Below, piece by piece: positions 22,560 through 34,614 of a DNA stretch of 64,000 bases. Positions within the stretch are counted from its first letter, which is position 1. Each line of letters starts with the position of its first letter. Below the pieces are notes generated by a model. It searched no databases. It saw only the letters and a list, made by a program, of their open reading frames with translations, and was not told the origin of the DNA. The stretch covers positions 15,605,869 through 15,669,868 of the forward strand of contig JAKZAP010000009.1 in assembly GCA_023053575.1 (NCBI GenBank), read 5' to 3'. This DNA comes from Branchinecta lynchi. Its lineage: Eukaryota; Arthropoda; Branchiopoda; Anostraca; Branchinectidae. The position numbers and the translations under genes are program-made.

Positions 22560-23230
22560 TGATTGTCAAAAGCCTAATATTACCAGCAGAGGCATCACCA
22601 GCCAAAATGTATATTAAGGTGCAAGGTATATTTTCTGGCCGATAGGTCATTTTTACCGACTTTTTCGTTTTAAGTAACTGCTCTTACGTAAAATCGCGGC
22701 GCTTCGCGCCGACTCTTTTATTTTTAATCGTCTGGCCGACCTTTTTGGGGGGACGGGTGTTGTCGACCCGTGCGTGACGCCTCTGATTACAAGCCCTAGT
22801 GACAGTCAGTGAAATAATGTTGATTCGAAAACAATTAGCCTACGCCCTACTGCCGTGAAACCTGTTCATGTGTCAAACTATATTGTTCAAGAAAAATCGA
22901 AGACATTACAAGTGATACTATCATTCAGGCTGCGAATTAAGCTACGAAAAAGCATGCGATGCAGCTTGATGAAAGCACTGAGAACATCAAAACCAAACAA
23001 AGAAACAGGCTGACTGTAAAAAAATATGCCGAAAACGACTTCGAGCCGAGAGTTGACAAAATTTTTGTGTATATTTTTACACATGCCTTATCAGGGTTCG
23101 TGCGCTTACTCTTTCACGTTTTCCCCTGACTTCCCTGACCTTTTTGGGTGATTCTCCCTGACCGTTTCCAGCAGTTTTCCAACAACTTTCGATTACCTCA
23201 ATGGACAAATTAACTCATTTACTGAAAAAA
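22560..23230. other. No gene seen
   Basis: No motif recognised. A GGCGCTTCGCGCC palindrome lies near 22697. Confidence 0.4.
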
Positions 23231-24318
23231 CAAGACCAAAGGTTTCGATGGGATCCCAAAAATTCAATATCTAATACAGACAACTGGGTCTTGTCTTAGC
23301 CAGATCCAGTCATCGCCAGACTCCTTGAACTTTTTTACAATTAAAATTCAGAAACAAATTAAGGCCAAATAGATAATAATCTAAGAAAACCAAGTTCAGT
23401 TTTGGATTCAGCCTGTTAGTTTACCCCTATAAGTCACGTCGGTTTTGACGAAAACTTCCTGCCACTTCTGCCAATATCCCGGTTTCGGCCGAACTCCAGA
23501 ACTACTTGTCCGGCGAAAAAAGAAAGCTGAAAAACGAACTCAGGGCATCTTCTTTCCCCACTATTGAACATCAAATCAACTTCAAATAAAAATCTAACTT
23601 ATAACAAATTTTCCGACTCCAGCCGGATTCTGGTCGAACTATATGTCCGGGTAAAATATGATTGTCACACACGGATTCAGCATCTCTTCTTACCCCTAAA
23701 TCGGTTATCTAATCAACTAGAAAGAAAACTTTAACTTCTAACAGTTTTCCGGTTTTGGCCGGATTCCGGCCGAACTACATGTCCGGGTAGAAAATTGTTT
23801 TCACATAAGTGTTCAGAATTTTAACAAACTTTCCGGTTTGGGCCGGATTCCGGGCGAACTACTTGTCCGTCGACAAAATGGTTTTCACAATCGTCTTCAG
23901 TATGTCTTCCTACCCCTTAATCGAACATCTAATCAGCTTCAAATAAAACTTTTACTTTTAACAAACTTTCCGGTTTTGGCCGGATTCCGGGCGAAGTACT
24001 CGTCCGATGACAAAATGATTTTCACCATCGTGCTCAGCATGTCTTCTTACCCCATAATCGACTATCACATTAGCTGTTTCAAAATATTTTGTTTGCCCCT
24101 TAATTTGAACCCCCTCCCCCACCCCTAAATGTAGGGCTACAAAGCCCATCTACGAACTCGACTGTTCTGACAACCCAACGAATCCTCACACCAAGTTTCA
24201 TAAAAATATCTCATTCCCTTCGAGAGTTATCGTGCTTACAGACGGACGGACGGACAGACGGACAACTTTTGCGATGTCATAGGTATCCCTCCACTTACGT
24301 TTTGGGATCCCAAAAACT
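23231..24318 (+). mobile_element. Family G element, complete (about 1.09 kb)
   Basis: Same ends as the copy at 21127-22260, with GGACGGACGGACAGACGGAC before the GGGATCCC hairpin. One internal unit is shortened (spacing 84 instead of about 140 bp between CCGGTTT boxes at 23750 and 23834), so unit number and length vary between copies. Confidence 0.7.
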
Positions 24319-24504
24319 AAGCAAAACATCCATCAGCTTCGTTATCAACTGATAAACTTTGGGCAGAGAACGAACGAAAAAGAAACTTCCAGTAAAAAGA
24401 AACTCGATGACTAAGTATAGACAGAACTTTTTCATTAATTTCCCTGACCTTCTGCGACTTTTCACGATTTACTTTCTTCTTTCATTGGTAGGTCATACAG
24501 TAGA

Positions 24505-25363
24505 TATAAATCCAACTTGCCCTTGTGCTTGTACTTGTGCTTGTTCTTCCCACCAAGTTGCATCCCGATCCCTCCACTCTAAGCGTTTCTCAAGATTTCC
24601 GGTTCTCTCCTCCAACTCGCCCCGTGTCATCGGATCCGGCCCAGATTTAAGGTGCGACGTCTCAGACACGAGAACATTCTAAATATCAACTTCCATCAAG
24701 ATCCAATCACCCGTTCACAAGTTAAAAATACCTAAATTTCTGGCTTCCCCCTCCCTCTACCCCCCCTCCCCAGATGGTCGGATCGGAGAAGTGACTCCTA
24801 TTTAATCTGGTCGGGTCCCTGACATGCCTGCAATTGCCGTCGTCCTAGCACATCAGGAGGCACCGAACTCGAGGTATCACTAGAAATTCGACCCCCCCCC
24901 CACACCAAACTCCCATAAAGTGAGCTGATCCGTTCCGGTTATGTCAGTCACGTATCTAGGACGTGTGCTTGTTCTCTCTACCAATTTTCATCCGGATCTC
25001 TCCACTCTAAGCATTTTCCAAGATTTCTGGTTTCCCCCTCCAACTCCCATCCCCCCATGTCACCGGGTCCGGTCTGGATTTATTTTGGAACGTCTGAGAC
25101 ACGAGCTCCTTCCGTGTACCAAGTTTCATTAAGATCCGATCGCCCGTTCGTAAGCTAAAAATATCTCATTTTTCCGGATTCCCCCTCTTCCACTCATCGG
25201 GGAAGCGACTATTTCCAATTTAATCTGGCCCCGTCCCTGATACGCCTGCCAAGTTTCATCGTCCTAGCTTATCTGGAAGTGCCCGAACTGGCAAAACCGG
25301 GACCGACTGACGGACAGAAATTACAATCGCTATTTGGCACTTTGCCGAAGGGTAAGTGCCATA
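24505..25363 (+). mobile_element. Family H element, 5'-truncated, joined head-to-tail to the next
   Basis: Holds H modules (AAGTTTCATT, CGATCGCCCGTTCGTAAGC, TTCCGG) and the GACCGACTGACGGACAG run, ending in the hairpin TGGCACTTTGCC...GGTAAGTGCCATA at 25363. The next family H element begins two bases later at 25365. Confidence 0.7.
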
Positions 25364-25364
25364 A

Positions 25365-28300
25365 ACAAGAGCTACGAGCTCATATGGCACTTGTTACGAG
25401 TAGGTGGTGTGAGAAGTGAGAAAGTGAATCCGAAAATTTTTCCGGGAATTCCGGCACCCCTCCCCACCGTGCTCGAATCCGATCCAGACCCTAAGATCTG
25501 TCGTCTAAGGCAGACAATCTGTCTACTTTACAAGTTTCATTCCAATCCCTTCACTCGTTTAATAGCTACGCCATCTACATTTTCGGGACTATAGCGATCG
25601 CAATTTCTGTCCGTCCGTAGGTCTGTCCGGGTTTTGCCGAACTGTGGCCGAATACGACTCGGACGCATACTAGAATCTCTTCTTCCCGTCCATTAAGTTT
25701 AACTCGAATCGGAGCATATCTGCAAATTTCCGGTTCCCATTTCATCCTCCTCCTACCTTGGTCGGATCCGGTTCGGACACCAAATGACAAATCTAGGCTG
25801 CATAAACTTGGTACTGTCCAAGTTGCATTCCATTCTGCCCATCCGTTTGTTTTTTGTGCATGTCACAAAGTTGCCGGACCCCCCCCCCCCCCCAACTCCC
25901 CCAACCATGGCCGCACGGGTTCGTAGACAAGCTTTGCATATCTAGGTCGTCAGTTCTTAGCACCCATAAAGCTTCACTTGAGTCGGACCATTTTTCGCAA
26001 CCTACGGAAATCAGTTGCCTAATTTCAAGTCTCTACTCCCCGAAAAATGGTCGGACCCAGGACCGAAAGTCTTCCTACGGCTTCCTGTGTCGGGTCCTTA
26101 GGTCGATTTGGTCGGGTCACTAATACGCCGGCCTAGTTTTATCGTCCTTCGTACATCTGGAAGTATCCTATCTCGCGATCACCGGAATTCCGGGAAATCC
26201 ACTCCAACTCCCCAAAAAGCTCCGACATGATCTGGTTCCGTCAAGAACGTATCCAATCCTCATACTTGTTCTTCCCACCAAATTCTATCCCTCGGCACTA
26301 AGAGTTTCAAACAAATTCCGGTGGCCCCTTCAAACTCCCCCCCCCCCAATTATCGGATCCGGCCCGGACTTGACATAGAACATCTGATATGATAGATAGA
26401 TAAATCTTTTCATTCGCCAAAAACTGATCGTGGCTCACGACAAATTTGTTCGGTATAGTCATGGATATAAATGAACACACACATATTAGGCCTACGCATA
26501 TACAACGGCCATAAATAATATGATAAATTTAAACTACCAGCTCAACTTATGCTTCGTTAAGCCTCTTTGAAAATGAAGGGACAAAACTTTTTGCAAACCT
26601 CTGGTGGGCACATTTAATTGGCTGCAACTTTTGAACCGTAGTAGCTACCTTGCGAGGGAGCCTTTTTGACAGCTTTTCAGAAGGGAAAATATTTGTGTGG
26701 ATCGCGTGATTCAGAGATTTGATACCAAACTCCACGCAGAGTTTCAGCCTTCGTTCATGTAAGGAGGTGACTTCGAATTTATGTAGTAACTCTTCATAGG
26801 ACCTCTTGGCCACCTTTGACGCTATGAGTAGAGCTCTTTTCTGAATCTTCTCAATTCTGGCGGTCTGTTCGACCGTGAGGCCAAAATGCCAAAATTTGGT
26901 CGGATAGATGAAATGTATATCCGGAACAAGTGTTTGGTGGGGGCCCCATGCCTGGACATTAGCTTAAGCATCTGAAGTCCGGCATTCCCTCGCTTTATCA
27001 TGCTGGTCGTCTGTGCTTCCCATTTTAAATCATGAGTCAAGATTATCCCTAGGAGTTTAATTTTTTCTACTCTCAAAGAATCTGAAAAAGTAGGGTTAAA
27101 AGATTTATAAAAAGAAATTGTCATGGTGCTCGATTTACTATCGTTCACAGTCATATTAGATTTCAAAGCTTGCACTTTTACTTTACTCACAATATTTTGA
27201 ACTTGACTCGAATCCTCTCTACAACAAACTTCAACAATTGTAAGATCATCGACATACTTCCAACGATTTTCAAAATCATCAGCCATATCAATAATCATAA
27301 CTAAAAATAAATTCTGGCCTAAGATGGTACCCTGGGGCACACCAGAAAGTACCGCTTCTGGTTCAGAGTAAACTATCCGATACTTTAAAATCTGGGATCT
27401 ACCTGTTAAAAAACTTTGAATTATTTTTATTACTCTGGTATTAGCGTTAAAAACATGATAGAGCTTAGAAATTAAAATTTTGTGGTCAATAAGATCAAAA
27501 CCTTTTTTAAAATCAATTGCTATCAAATTCAACCATTTACCGGGCTCATCAACATGCTTAAAATAAAATGGAGAAGACTGGTTAGATAATGTGAAGTTGA
27601 CGTACATTTTCGGTTTCCATACTGTCGATGATCTACCAATGGTTCTATTTCTACTTTGAGCCAATCAGCAACAAAACTTTCGTAAATTTTACTAAATAAT
27701 GGAGTCAGCGTGATTGGCCTTGCACCATCAAAATCCAACCGAGTATCTTTCTTTTTTATTGGTGTGACGTACCCTGTTTTCCAGACTCGTGGGTATTCGA
27801 AACTGCTAGAAATACTATTAAATATATTTGTCAAAGGTTTTACAATTTTATCGGGAAACGCTTTAATTAACTCGATAGGGATATCAATAGGGGTTATGCT
27901 TGTTCTTTTCAGCTTTTTCAGTTTAGAAAAAAAACTTGATCTTCGCTAACAAGCTTAACATTACTTTCTTCTATCGAAAATTCTGCAGTTTCATTTCCAT
28001 CCAGCGGAGGTAGTGATTGGACAATTTTGGCAAGGTGGCAATTTAACTTATTTGCGACGGTTACATCATCAGCATCACGATTAAAATCAACAGCAGAAGG
28101 TGTTTTCCCACACATTCACTTATGTTCTTTGTACCATTTACTGCTATTTGATTCAAATAAACAATGAATTTTTTCATGATAAAAATCAGAGACAATAGAA
28201 AATAGACAATGAGACAATATTCCTTTCCACTTGCCAAGTTTGATTCCAATCCGATCGCCCGTTCAAAAGTTATAAAAGCCACTAGGATTCCCCATCCCTC

Positions 28301-28893
28301 CAACACCCCCCCCCCCCCACGATGTTCTAATCGTGCAAACGACTATTCTCAAGTCGGTCTATTAGGACCTCTCATATTCCTGCCGAGTTTCATCATCGTA
28401 TTACATTATTAAGTACCGAACTCGCTGGATCACCAGAATCCCCCCCTCCCCACAGTGCCCGAATCCGATCCGGTTATGTCAATTACCTGTCTAGGACTTG
28501 TGCTTGTTCTTCCCACCAAGTTTCATCCCGATCCCTCCACTCTAAGCGTTTCCCTAGATTTCCGGCTCCCCCCAAAGTCATCGGATCCGGTTCGGAATTC
28601 AAGTGGGTCGTCTGTGACTTGAGGTCTTTCTAAATATCAAGTTTCATTAAGATCCAATCACCCGTTCAAAAGTTATAAATACCTCAAGATTCCGGATTCC
28701 CCCTCCCTCCAGGATGCTCGAACCGGGGAAGTGACTATTTCCAACTTAATCATTTGGGGTCCCTGATATGCTTGCCAAGTTTCATCGTCCTGGCTTATGT
28801 GGAAGTACCCAAACTAGCAAAACCCGGACAGACCGACGGAAGGACAGAAATTGCGATCGCTATATGGCACTTGCCCTTAGGGCAAGTGCCATA
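25365..28893 (+). mobile_element. Family H element, complete, with a nested LINE
   Basis: 5' end CAAGAGCTACGAGCTCATA; 3' hairpin at 28863-28893 with a 14-bp stem (TATGGCACTTGCCC) and TTA loop. H modules run 25400-26385 and resume at 28205; a minus-strand LINE of about 1.8 kb sits between. Without the LINE the element is about 1.7 kb. Confidence 0.7.
26385..28204 (-). pseudogene. LINE (CR1/Jockey-type), 5'-truncated, frame-broken RT
   Basis: Minus-strand coding similarity in order: a pre-RT linker (27918-28115), the RT N-terminal block WKTGYVTPIKKK...ARPITLTPLFSKIYE (27529-27834), the RT core with DFKKGFDLIDHKIL, SGVPQGTILGQNLF and the catalytic KYVDDLTIVE box (26822-27664), and a C-terminal part with RRLKLCVEFGIKSLNHA (26547-26813). 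At least three frame changes separate these parts, so it is dead. The endonuclease domain is missing. The 3' end at about 26392 is a short TATC repeat, typical of a LINE tail. It lies inside a family H element. Confidence 0.85.
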
Positions 28894-29058
28894 AAAACCT
28901 AGCCGGGGAAACCTGATCGTCTGTTCGCATCATGAGAAAAGCTTATTTGATGCAGACGATTGACAGCCTGACGAGGATCCTTACCAAGAAGGACCGAAAT
29001 ATCGCTGATAAAGAATCGTGGCTGACGCATCCGTTGTATACATTATTTGAATACCAAC
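28894..29058 (+). repeat. Penelope-like 3' end fragment at left edge of duplicated unit 1
   Basis: From 28963: ATTGACAGCCTGACGAGG, stem GGATCCTT paired with AAGGACC, CGAAATATCGCTGATAAAG and terminal CCGTTGTATACATTATTTG. The stem carries a C-G to T-A double change relative to 60.7 kb, which preserves pairing. Duplicated unit 1 begins right after it. Confidence 0.7.
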
Positions 29059-29267
29059 CATGTAGGCTGAAGTTAACTAATTCTTGAGTTTTAAACTTAA
29101 GTCTGAGTTTTAAAACTCGTTTTGGTGACGAAAAGAGTAGTGTCTCCAATCGAACTTTAGTCCGCTAGGATCGCTAAATTGTAAAACGGCGAACCCGACG
29201 GATCACTTTCGCTGTACCCAAAAATTCCGTACTTTTGAAACATGAATACTTTTGAACATGAAATTCA

Positions 29268-29484
29268 ATAAGTTTTCCCGATATCCCGCTCAAGAAGTTT
29301 TCCCCATATCCCGCTAATTCTTCTACCCAATTTTTACGTAGTTTCATTCCATCATTTATTTCTGGTAATTTCTTGTAAGTGTTTTAGTTAATTTGTTTCT
29401 TGTGTGTCTGTGTATTTTGGAAATTTGTATTCCTTTTCTAACTTTTAGCTATTCGGACAAAACTTGATTGATTGATTGATGAAC
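29268..29484 (+). repeat. LINE 3' end with TTGA tail
   Basis: T-rich sequence ending CTATTCGGACAAAACTTGATTGATTGATTG. It interrupts unit 1 relative to unit 2 between GAAACATGAA and the ACCTATGATAG block. Similar sequence lies at 46330-46500. The TTGA repeat is the likely LINE tail. Confidence 0.55.
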
Positions 29485-29833
29485 ATAATAGACCTATGAT
29501 AGCGTGCCCAACAGATGATATACAAGGTCTCGGGCACCCGCTCAATATTTAAGCCGCGTTCACAAGCACGTGCTCGTGCACGTGCTCAGGCTTAGCCATG
29601 TTCTAAAGCCTGGATCTCCGTGCCCGGCCCAAGATCCCGGCCCAGCATCCGAAACACGATTTTTACTATGCGCAGTGTAGTGACTGAGAGACACATGTCT
29701 TACCATTATCCATCCTTGGCGAAATTTGTTGTGGGAGTGTTCAAAAACGAATCCATAAAAGGGATATGGGGTTTTATTGACTAATTAAAGATGAACACAA
29801 GAGACACACATAATTGCATTTTTGGTGGGTTTA

Positions 29834-30972
29834 TTCTGCCGCCTCCTCTCCTTGGAGACAGGATCAGGCACCAGGTTAAGTCCCAGGAGTCTTTGACATT
29901 AGCGCAAGCGACGACGTCAGCTTCTGGCCCACCTTAGTACTGGTCAGGTCGCAAGTAATGTCTACACCTCTGTCTAGACCCCTGTTTCCTAACCATTTGA
30001 TCCGACAGGATCCTATTTTCCATGCAACACCTCCATCTTTGTGAATTATTACCAATTCACTTGGTTATCAGGGGACCTAAGAAGACTCTTGACCATCTCT
30101 TCGGTTGTCATTGCACTCGAGCTCCCTTGCCCCGGAACCAATTTCTGGCTGGTCGAATGGACCCTTCTACGTATGGACGATTTCAGGTTGAAATAGAGAA
30201 GACCGAGACGGTCAAATACTATGTCTTTTTCTTCGGTCGCTAGATTCTGGGAGGTTGTTAGCTTCTTTCCGCTTTCAGAACTAACTCGCTGGAAATCGAT
30301 AAGATTCAAAAGGGTCATGCGGTCTTCAACAGGTTTCTTTGCGTCAACCCACTTGAGGAAGAGCATAGTGAACATCGTATCGGTCGCTCCATTCTGTTTC
30401 AAAGACTCTAGAAAGTGAGAGGGAATACTGTTGGTATCCTCTACGCTGTCCAGATGGAGTGAAGTGAACTTGACGCAGCAATCTATCACAGCTGGGAGCT
30501 GTAACTGTTTACCAAGTAGCCACAAGCACACGCAGTTCTCTTCCGTTACTGAACCTGCAAGAACTTTGTCAAGGGCATGGACAAGAGCATCTGCCCCGTA
30601 CAGGTGAGCCGCCTTGACCAGCGGCACTGCTACATTTTCGGTCAGGGAAACGCACCCTGTGTACACATAGTCAAGAAACAGCCTGAAAACGTCTACGTCG
30701 ACTTCATTCACAACAATTTCATTCGTTTTAGATTCTTTCATCCTGCTCAGTAGCATCGTCTCGAATACATGAGCCTTCGCACAGAGTACATTTTTATGGA
30801 CGAAAAAACGCTCGTTCTCGACGATTACTGTAAGGTCACAAAATACGCGGTCTTCTCTCCATTTATTGTACTTCAGTTCATAGTCGCGCGTCGCGTAGAC
30901 GACGAGAGGTTGCCTGAGGTCACTCGGAACACCATCACCTGATTTAGCTGCTTCTGCACCGACCGAATCCAT
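29834..30972 (-). pseudogene. BTB/POZ-BACK protein copy, truncated by internal deletion
   Basis: The open frame 30049-30972 gives 307 residues. The first 180 residues differ from the protein at 47.1-48.4 kb at only about three positions and carry the complete BTB fold; later residues differ much more. Near residue 300 a deletion removes about 55-65 residues and shifts frame, ending in QVNW and stop. Downstream, to 29834, remnants of the C-terminal domain remain in another frame (IHKDGGVAWKI, SCRIKWLGN, DITCDL) plus further lesions and the AATAAA-overlapped stop. It could still make a BTB-BACK protein without the C-terminal domain, but pseudogene is simpler. A TTTTTGCAG acceptor precedes the ATG at 30981. 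Confidence 0.8.
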
Positions 30973-31003
30973 ATCTTTACCTGCAAAAAGGGGCTATATA
31001 CAG

Positions 31004-31548
31004 TTTCACAAATAACGACACAACTTACTATCCGAGATCCCAAAAACCATTCCCAACATCATGTGTTACCAAAATCACTCAGACCAGCAACAACCGAAGT
31101 AGGACCATCCACCTTTGTCGCTCGACAATATGATTTAAGGTAATTTAAAATCAAAGGTAAACAAAAATAAATAACGAGTCAGCTAAGATTTATTCCGGCA
31201 AATTGTCGTTAGAGGTTTATCGTGAAAAAGGGTATTGGGTATGCAGCGCTAGGATTTTACAATTAGCTTCGCTTTCGTCCATTTCTGGCTTTCAGCGTTT
31301 GAGGTTTAGCTGGGAAATTGGAGTAAATAGTTTCAGTTCAGTTTCATTCAACCATATTTAGATAAAACAAAAGTTGTGGAGAAAAATTTATTTAGTTAAG
31401 TTGGAAGTGATGGCAGTTGTGAGTTTGCTCCTCGGCAGAGCAAAATAACCCTAGGGAGTAGCGCCTTGAGAACGTCACTACTGAATACTCTATATGACTA
31501 GAACGTCACTACTGAATACTCTATATGACTAAGTCCAACACACGCCAG
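31004..31548. other. Unit 1-specific DNA, no gene
   Basis: Absent from unit 2. It contains a 32-bp tandem duplication (31470-31532, CACTACTGAATACTCTATAT). Nothing coding recognised. Confidence 0.5.
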
Positions 31549-31956
31549 TAGTGTTGGGCGATATTCGGCACGATAATCAAAATATCGATAATATTGAAAA
31601 ATATCGATATTTCGATAACGACTTTCAAATATCGATAGTTTCGATAGTTGCATTACGATGTCAACAGTTCTATCGTTCGGGATTTTCAGTATAAAAGAAC
31701 GAATAGGGATTTTAAATTTGATTTTGATTGGGGAGGAGAAACAGACTGGGAAGGAAAAGCGCGGAAATGGTACTATTTCTTAACGGGAATGTTTGATTTT
31801 GTTATTTTAGTTCAGTTTTTTTTTGTTAAGTTGTTTTGTCCATGAAAAATGTAGCAGTTTAAACAGTTTCAAATATCGGTTTACGATAATCGAAATATCG
31901 ATAATCGAATTTGAAAATATCGATATTTCGATATTCCTAAATATCGCCCAACACTA
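31549..31956. mobile_element. hAT-like MITE (408 bp) with TATCGATA repeats
   Basis: Terminal inverted repeats TAGTGTTGGGCGATATT at both ends. Flanks CACGCCAG (31541-31548) and CGCGCCAG (31957-31964) form an 8-bp TSD with one mismatch. Clusters of ATCGATATTTCGATA-type palindromes lie just inside each end. A 65-residue frame in the middle is not convincing. TIR start and TSD length fit hAT. Confidence 0.85.
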
Positions 31957-31964
31957 CGCGCCAG

Positions 31965-32515
31965 TGATCCTCTGAAGAAGGAGTAAGCGTGTCCGTACGA
32001 CTCGAACTCAACGACTCAAATCCTGTTTCAATCAATCACCGCGATCTTCGGAAGCAGCTGTAACCCCGCTTCTTGCTTTCTTCCGCAGGTACCCAGAGAT
32101 TCTGCATCGGCATGGAGAGATAGTCATCAAGACTATTGCATTCAGTTGTTCATCAGCGCTAGCTCCGATAACTGTATATCCTGAAATATAGCAAAAAGAC
32201 ACAACTTTCCCTGTTTCTTCGATGTGTGCAGACCGCATCATAGCTTTGCTAGAAATTTCTAAGTCCGCAAGTTTGTCGCTTTAAACGCCTTGTCGCTTTT
32301 TTTTTTTTTTTTTTTACTTAAACACCGCAAGCGTTGTGGGCGGCGCTACGAGTATGGCCCGTTTGCGAAGCATGGAAAGCATAGGTCACGGCGCTACTCT
32401 TTAGTGTCATTGTTGGGCGATCTTGAGGAATATCGATATTTCGAAGATTTTAAATTCGATACTCGAAATATCTGAAACTGCTATACTGCTACATTTTTTC
32501 ATATATCTCTATTAA
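31965..32515. other. No gene; poly-T and TATCGATA relic
   Basis: A T21-like run near 32298-32316, then TTGTTGGGCGATCTTGAGG with AATATCGATATTTCG (32408-32445), a fragment related to the MITE at 31549. Confidence 0.5.
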
Positions 32516-33300
32516 CAAGACCAAAGATTTCGATGGGATCCCAAAAATCTAATATTTGATCCAGACAATTGGGTCTTGTTTTCGCCAGATCCAGTCTTCG
32601 CCAGGCTAATCATCAGAGAAAACCAAGTTCAGATATACCTTTATAAGCCTTATCTATTTTGACGACACTGACCAAAACTTCCTGCTTTACTTCTGCCAAA
32701 TTTCCGGTTTCGGTCAAATTCCAAGCGAACTAATTGTCCAGCAAAAAAAGAAAACTGAGAAGCGAATTCAGCGCATATCCATATCTCTATAAAGAACATC
32801 TGATCAACTTCAAATAAAACTTCAACTTATAAAAAAATCCGGTTACAACCGGATTCCGGACGAATTATATGTCTGCGTAAAAAATGATTGTCATATACAG
32901 ACTCAGCGTCTCTTCTTACCCCTAAATCTGTCATCTGATCAACTTAAAATAAAACTTTTGCTTTTAACAAATTTCTGTTTTTTGCCGGATTCCGGGCGAA
33001 CTAGTTTTTCGGGTAGCAAATGCTTTTCACAGAAGTGTTCAGCATGTCTTCTTATCCCATAATCGACTATCAAATTAGCTGTTTAAAAATATTTTGCTTG
33101 CCCTTTAATTTGAACCCCCACCCCTAAATGTAGGGCTACAAAGCCCATCTAAGAACTTGACCTTACCCTTGACCCAAAGAACCCTCACACCAAGTTTCAT
33201 CAAAATGTCTCATTCCCTTCGAGAGTTATCGTGCTAACAGACGGACAACTTTTGCCATGTCATAGGCATCCCTCCACATACGTTTTGGGATCCCAAAAAC
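32516..33300 (+). mobile_element. Family G element, short complete copy
   Basis: Begins CAAGACCAAAGATTTCGATG and ends TTTTGGGATCCCAAAA, with three internal units instead of five and a single ACGGAC before the hairpin. It lies in DNA absent from duplicated unit 2. Confidence 0.7.
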
Positions 33301-33477
33301 AACCAGTCCATCATTAAATCTGCCAGTTTGGCGTAAAATCCGCCAACATGGTAACACTGGTCACAGTAGCTCTTTTCGGTTTAAAAGTATCGAGAATATT
33401 CCAGTGGTTTACTCAGCCATTTAGCCAAGAAGAGATGAAAACTCACATGACTCTTGCAAGGGTAGTTAGAAGGCTGT

Positions 33478-34614
33478 ACATATCAGCTAAGACTGTCAAA
33501 GTCGGATGGATTTTCCGAGACACCATCGAGCTCACCAAAGGCATGAGATAGTCCTGTCCACCAAGTTCCGTCCTGATATCTCCACGCTATGTACCCCCCT
33601 CCCTCTCTAAATCACCCTCGGTGGCCGACTTTGACAGTTACGAAGTTCAATTGAATCGGATCACTCGTTCGAGTGTACTGCATGCAATGTTGCCAGGTGT
33701 AGTGATGAATCACCAAACGTGGTGATTTCGAGGATGAAAGTGCGGTAGTGATTTTCTGGCCAAATTTAGCATTACGTAGTGATTCTCGACTATATGCTCG
33801 CGTTATAGAATTTATTTGAAAATGGCAGGGGCAGGAGCACTGTACGTGCGTACGTGATCTTCTGAAAGTGAGGGATTTGTCCGTGATAACAGGGAATCTA
33901 AAGGAGCTAGAATGTATTTATCAAGATAAATAGCCTAGGTATAATTCATAAAAAGTCTGAACTGGATCTGATTTTTAGACACATCAAATTGTCCGATGGA
34001 GCAGCTTTAAACAAAAATAATTAATGTATCATTTACAACCGAAAAAATGAGAAGTCATCACTTTAAGAGGTATCTTGCTATTGATTTTAACCAGGCAACA
34101 GGAAGATAGGGAATGTTGCTGCTGCTGGCTTGTCCATGCACTCTTATGAATCAAAGTTTTCCCTTTTCAAAATAAGATGTAAAGCTACAGGAGGGGTCGC
34201 TGACCATGAATTAAAAAAAAACCTAAAAATTAGCCTCAAAAGGTACACGGAAATTTATGTGTACCGTAGTCCTAATTAGCAGAGGAGAAAATTTGCATCT
34301 CGACAGTTCGAAAATGAAAACAGTACATTATTGTAGTATGGGAAAGGCCAGAAAGTTTTGCCGAAACTCAGGCCATAAATTTCCCATTGTCTCAGTCCCC
34401 CAATTGTCCACAATCATAGTTGATGACAAGCCGTCAATTAAAACAAAACTGATGAAAACATCACTCGCGTTCTTCTCGATTTAAAAGCTAGAAGTATTCT
34501 TAATGTCCTGGACAGCTCCTTCAACCCATCACTGCATCAGACATGTGATCCAATACATTTCATTTTGTCATTACTTATATATTACTTATGTCAAGTCCGG
34601 AGATTCAATACCAT
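33478..34614. repeat. Spacer X of unit 1, first part
   Basis: Aligns to 48456-49580 with a few percent divergence. It contains a small frame (34257-34484, 75 residues) that is longer in unit 2 (49109-49450). I cannot assign a function. Confidence 0.7.

Noticed and set aside
24200..24270. CRISPR-like regular repeats
   Set aside because: The GACGGACGGACAGACGG run is a simple tetranucleotide repeat in a transposable element of an animal genome; spacers are absent.
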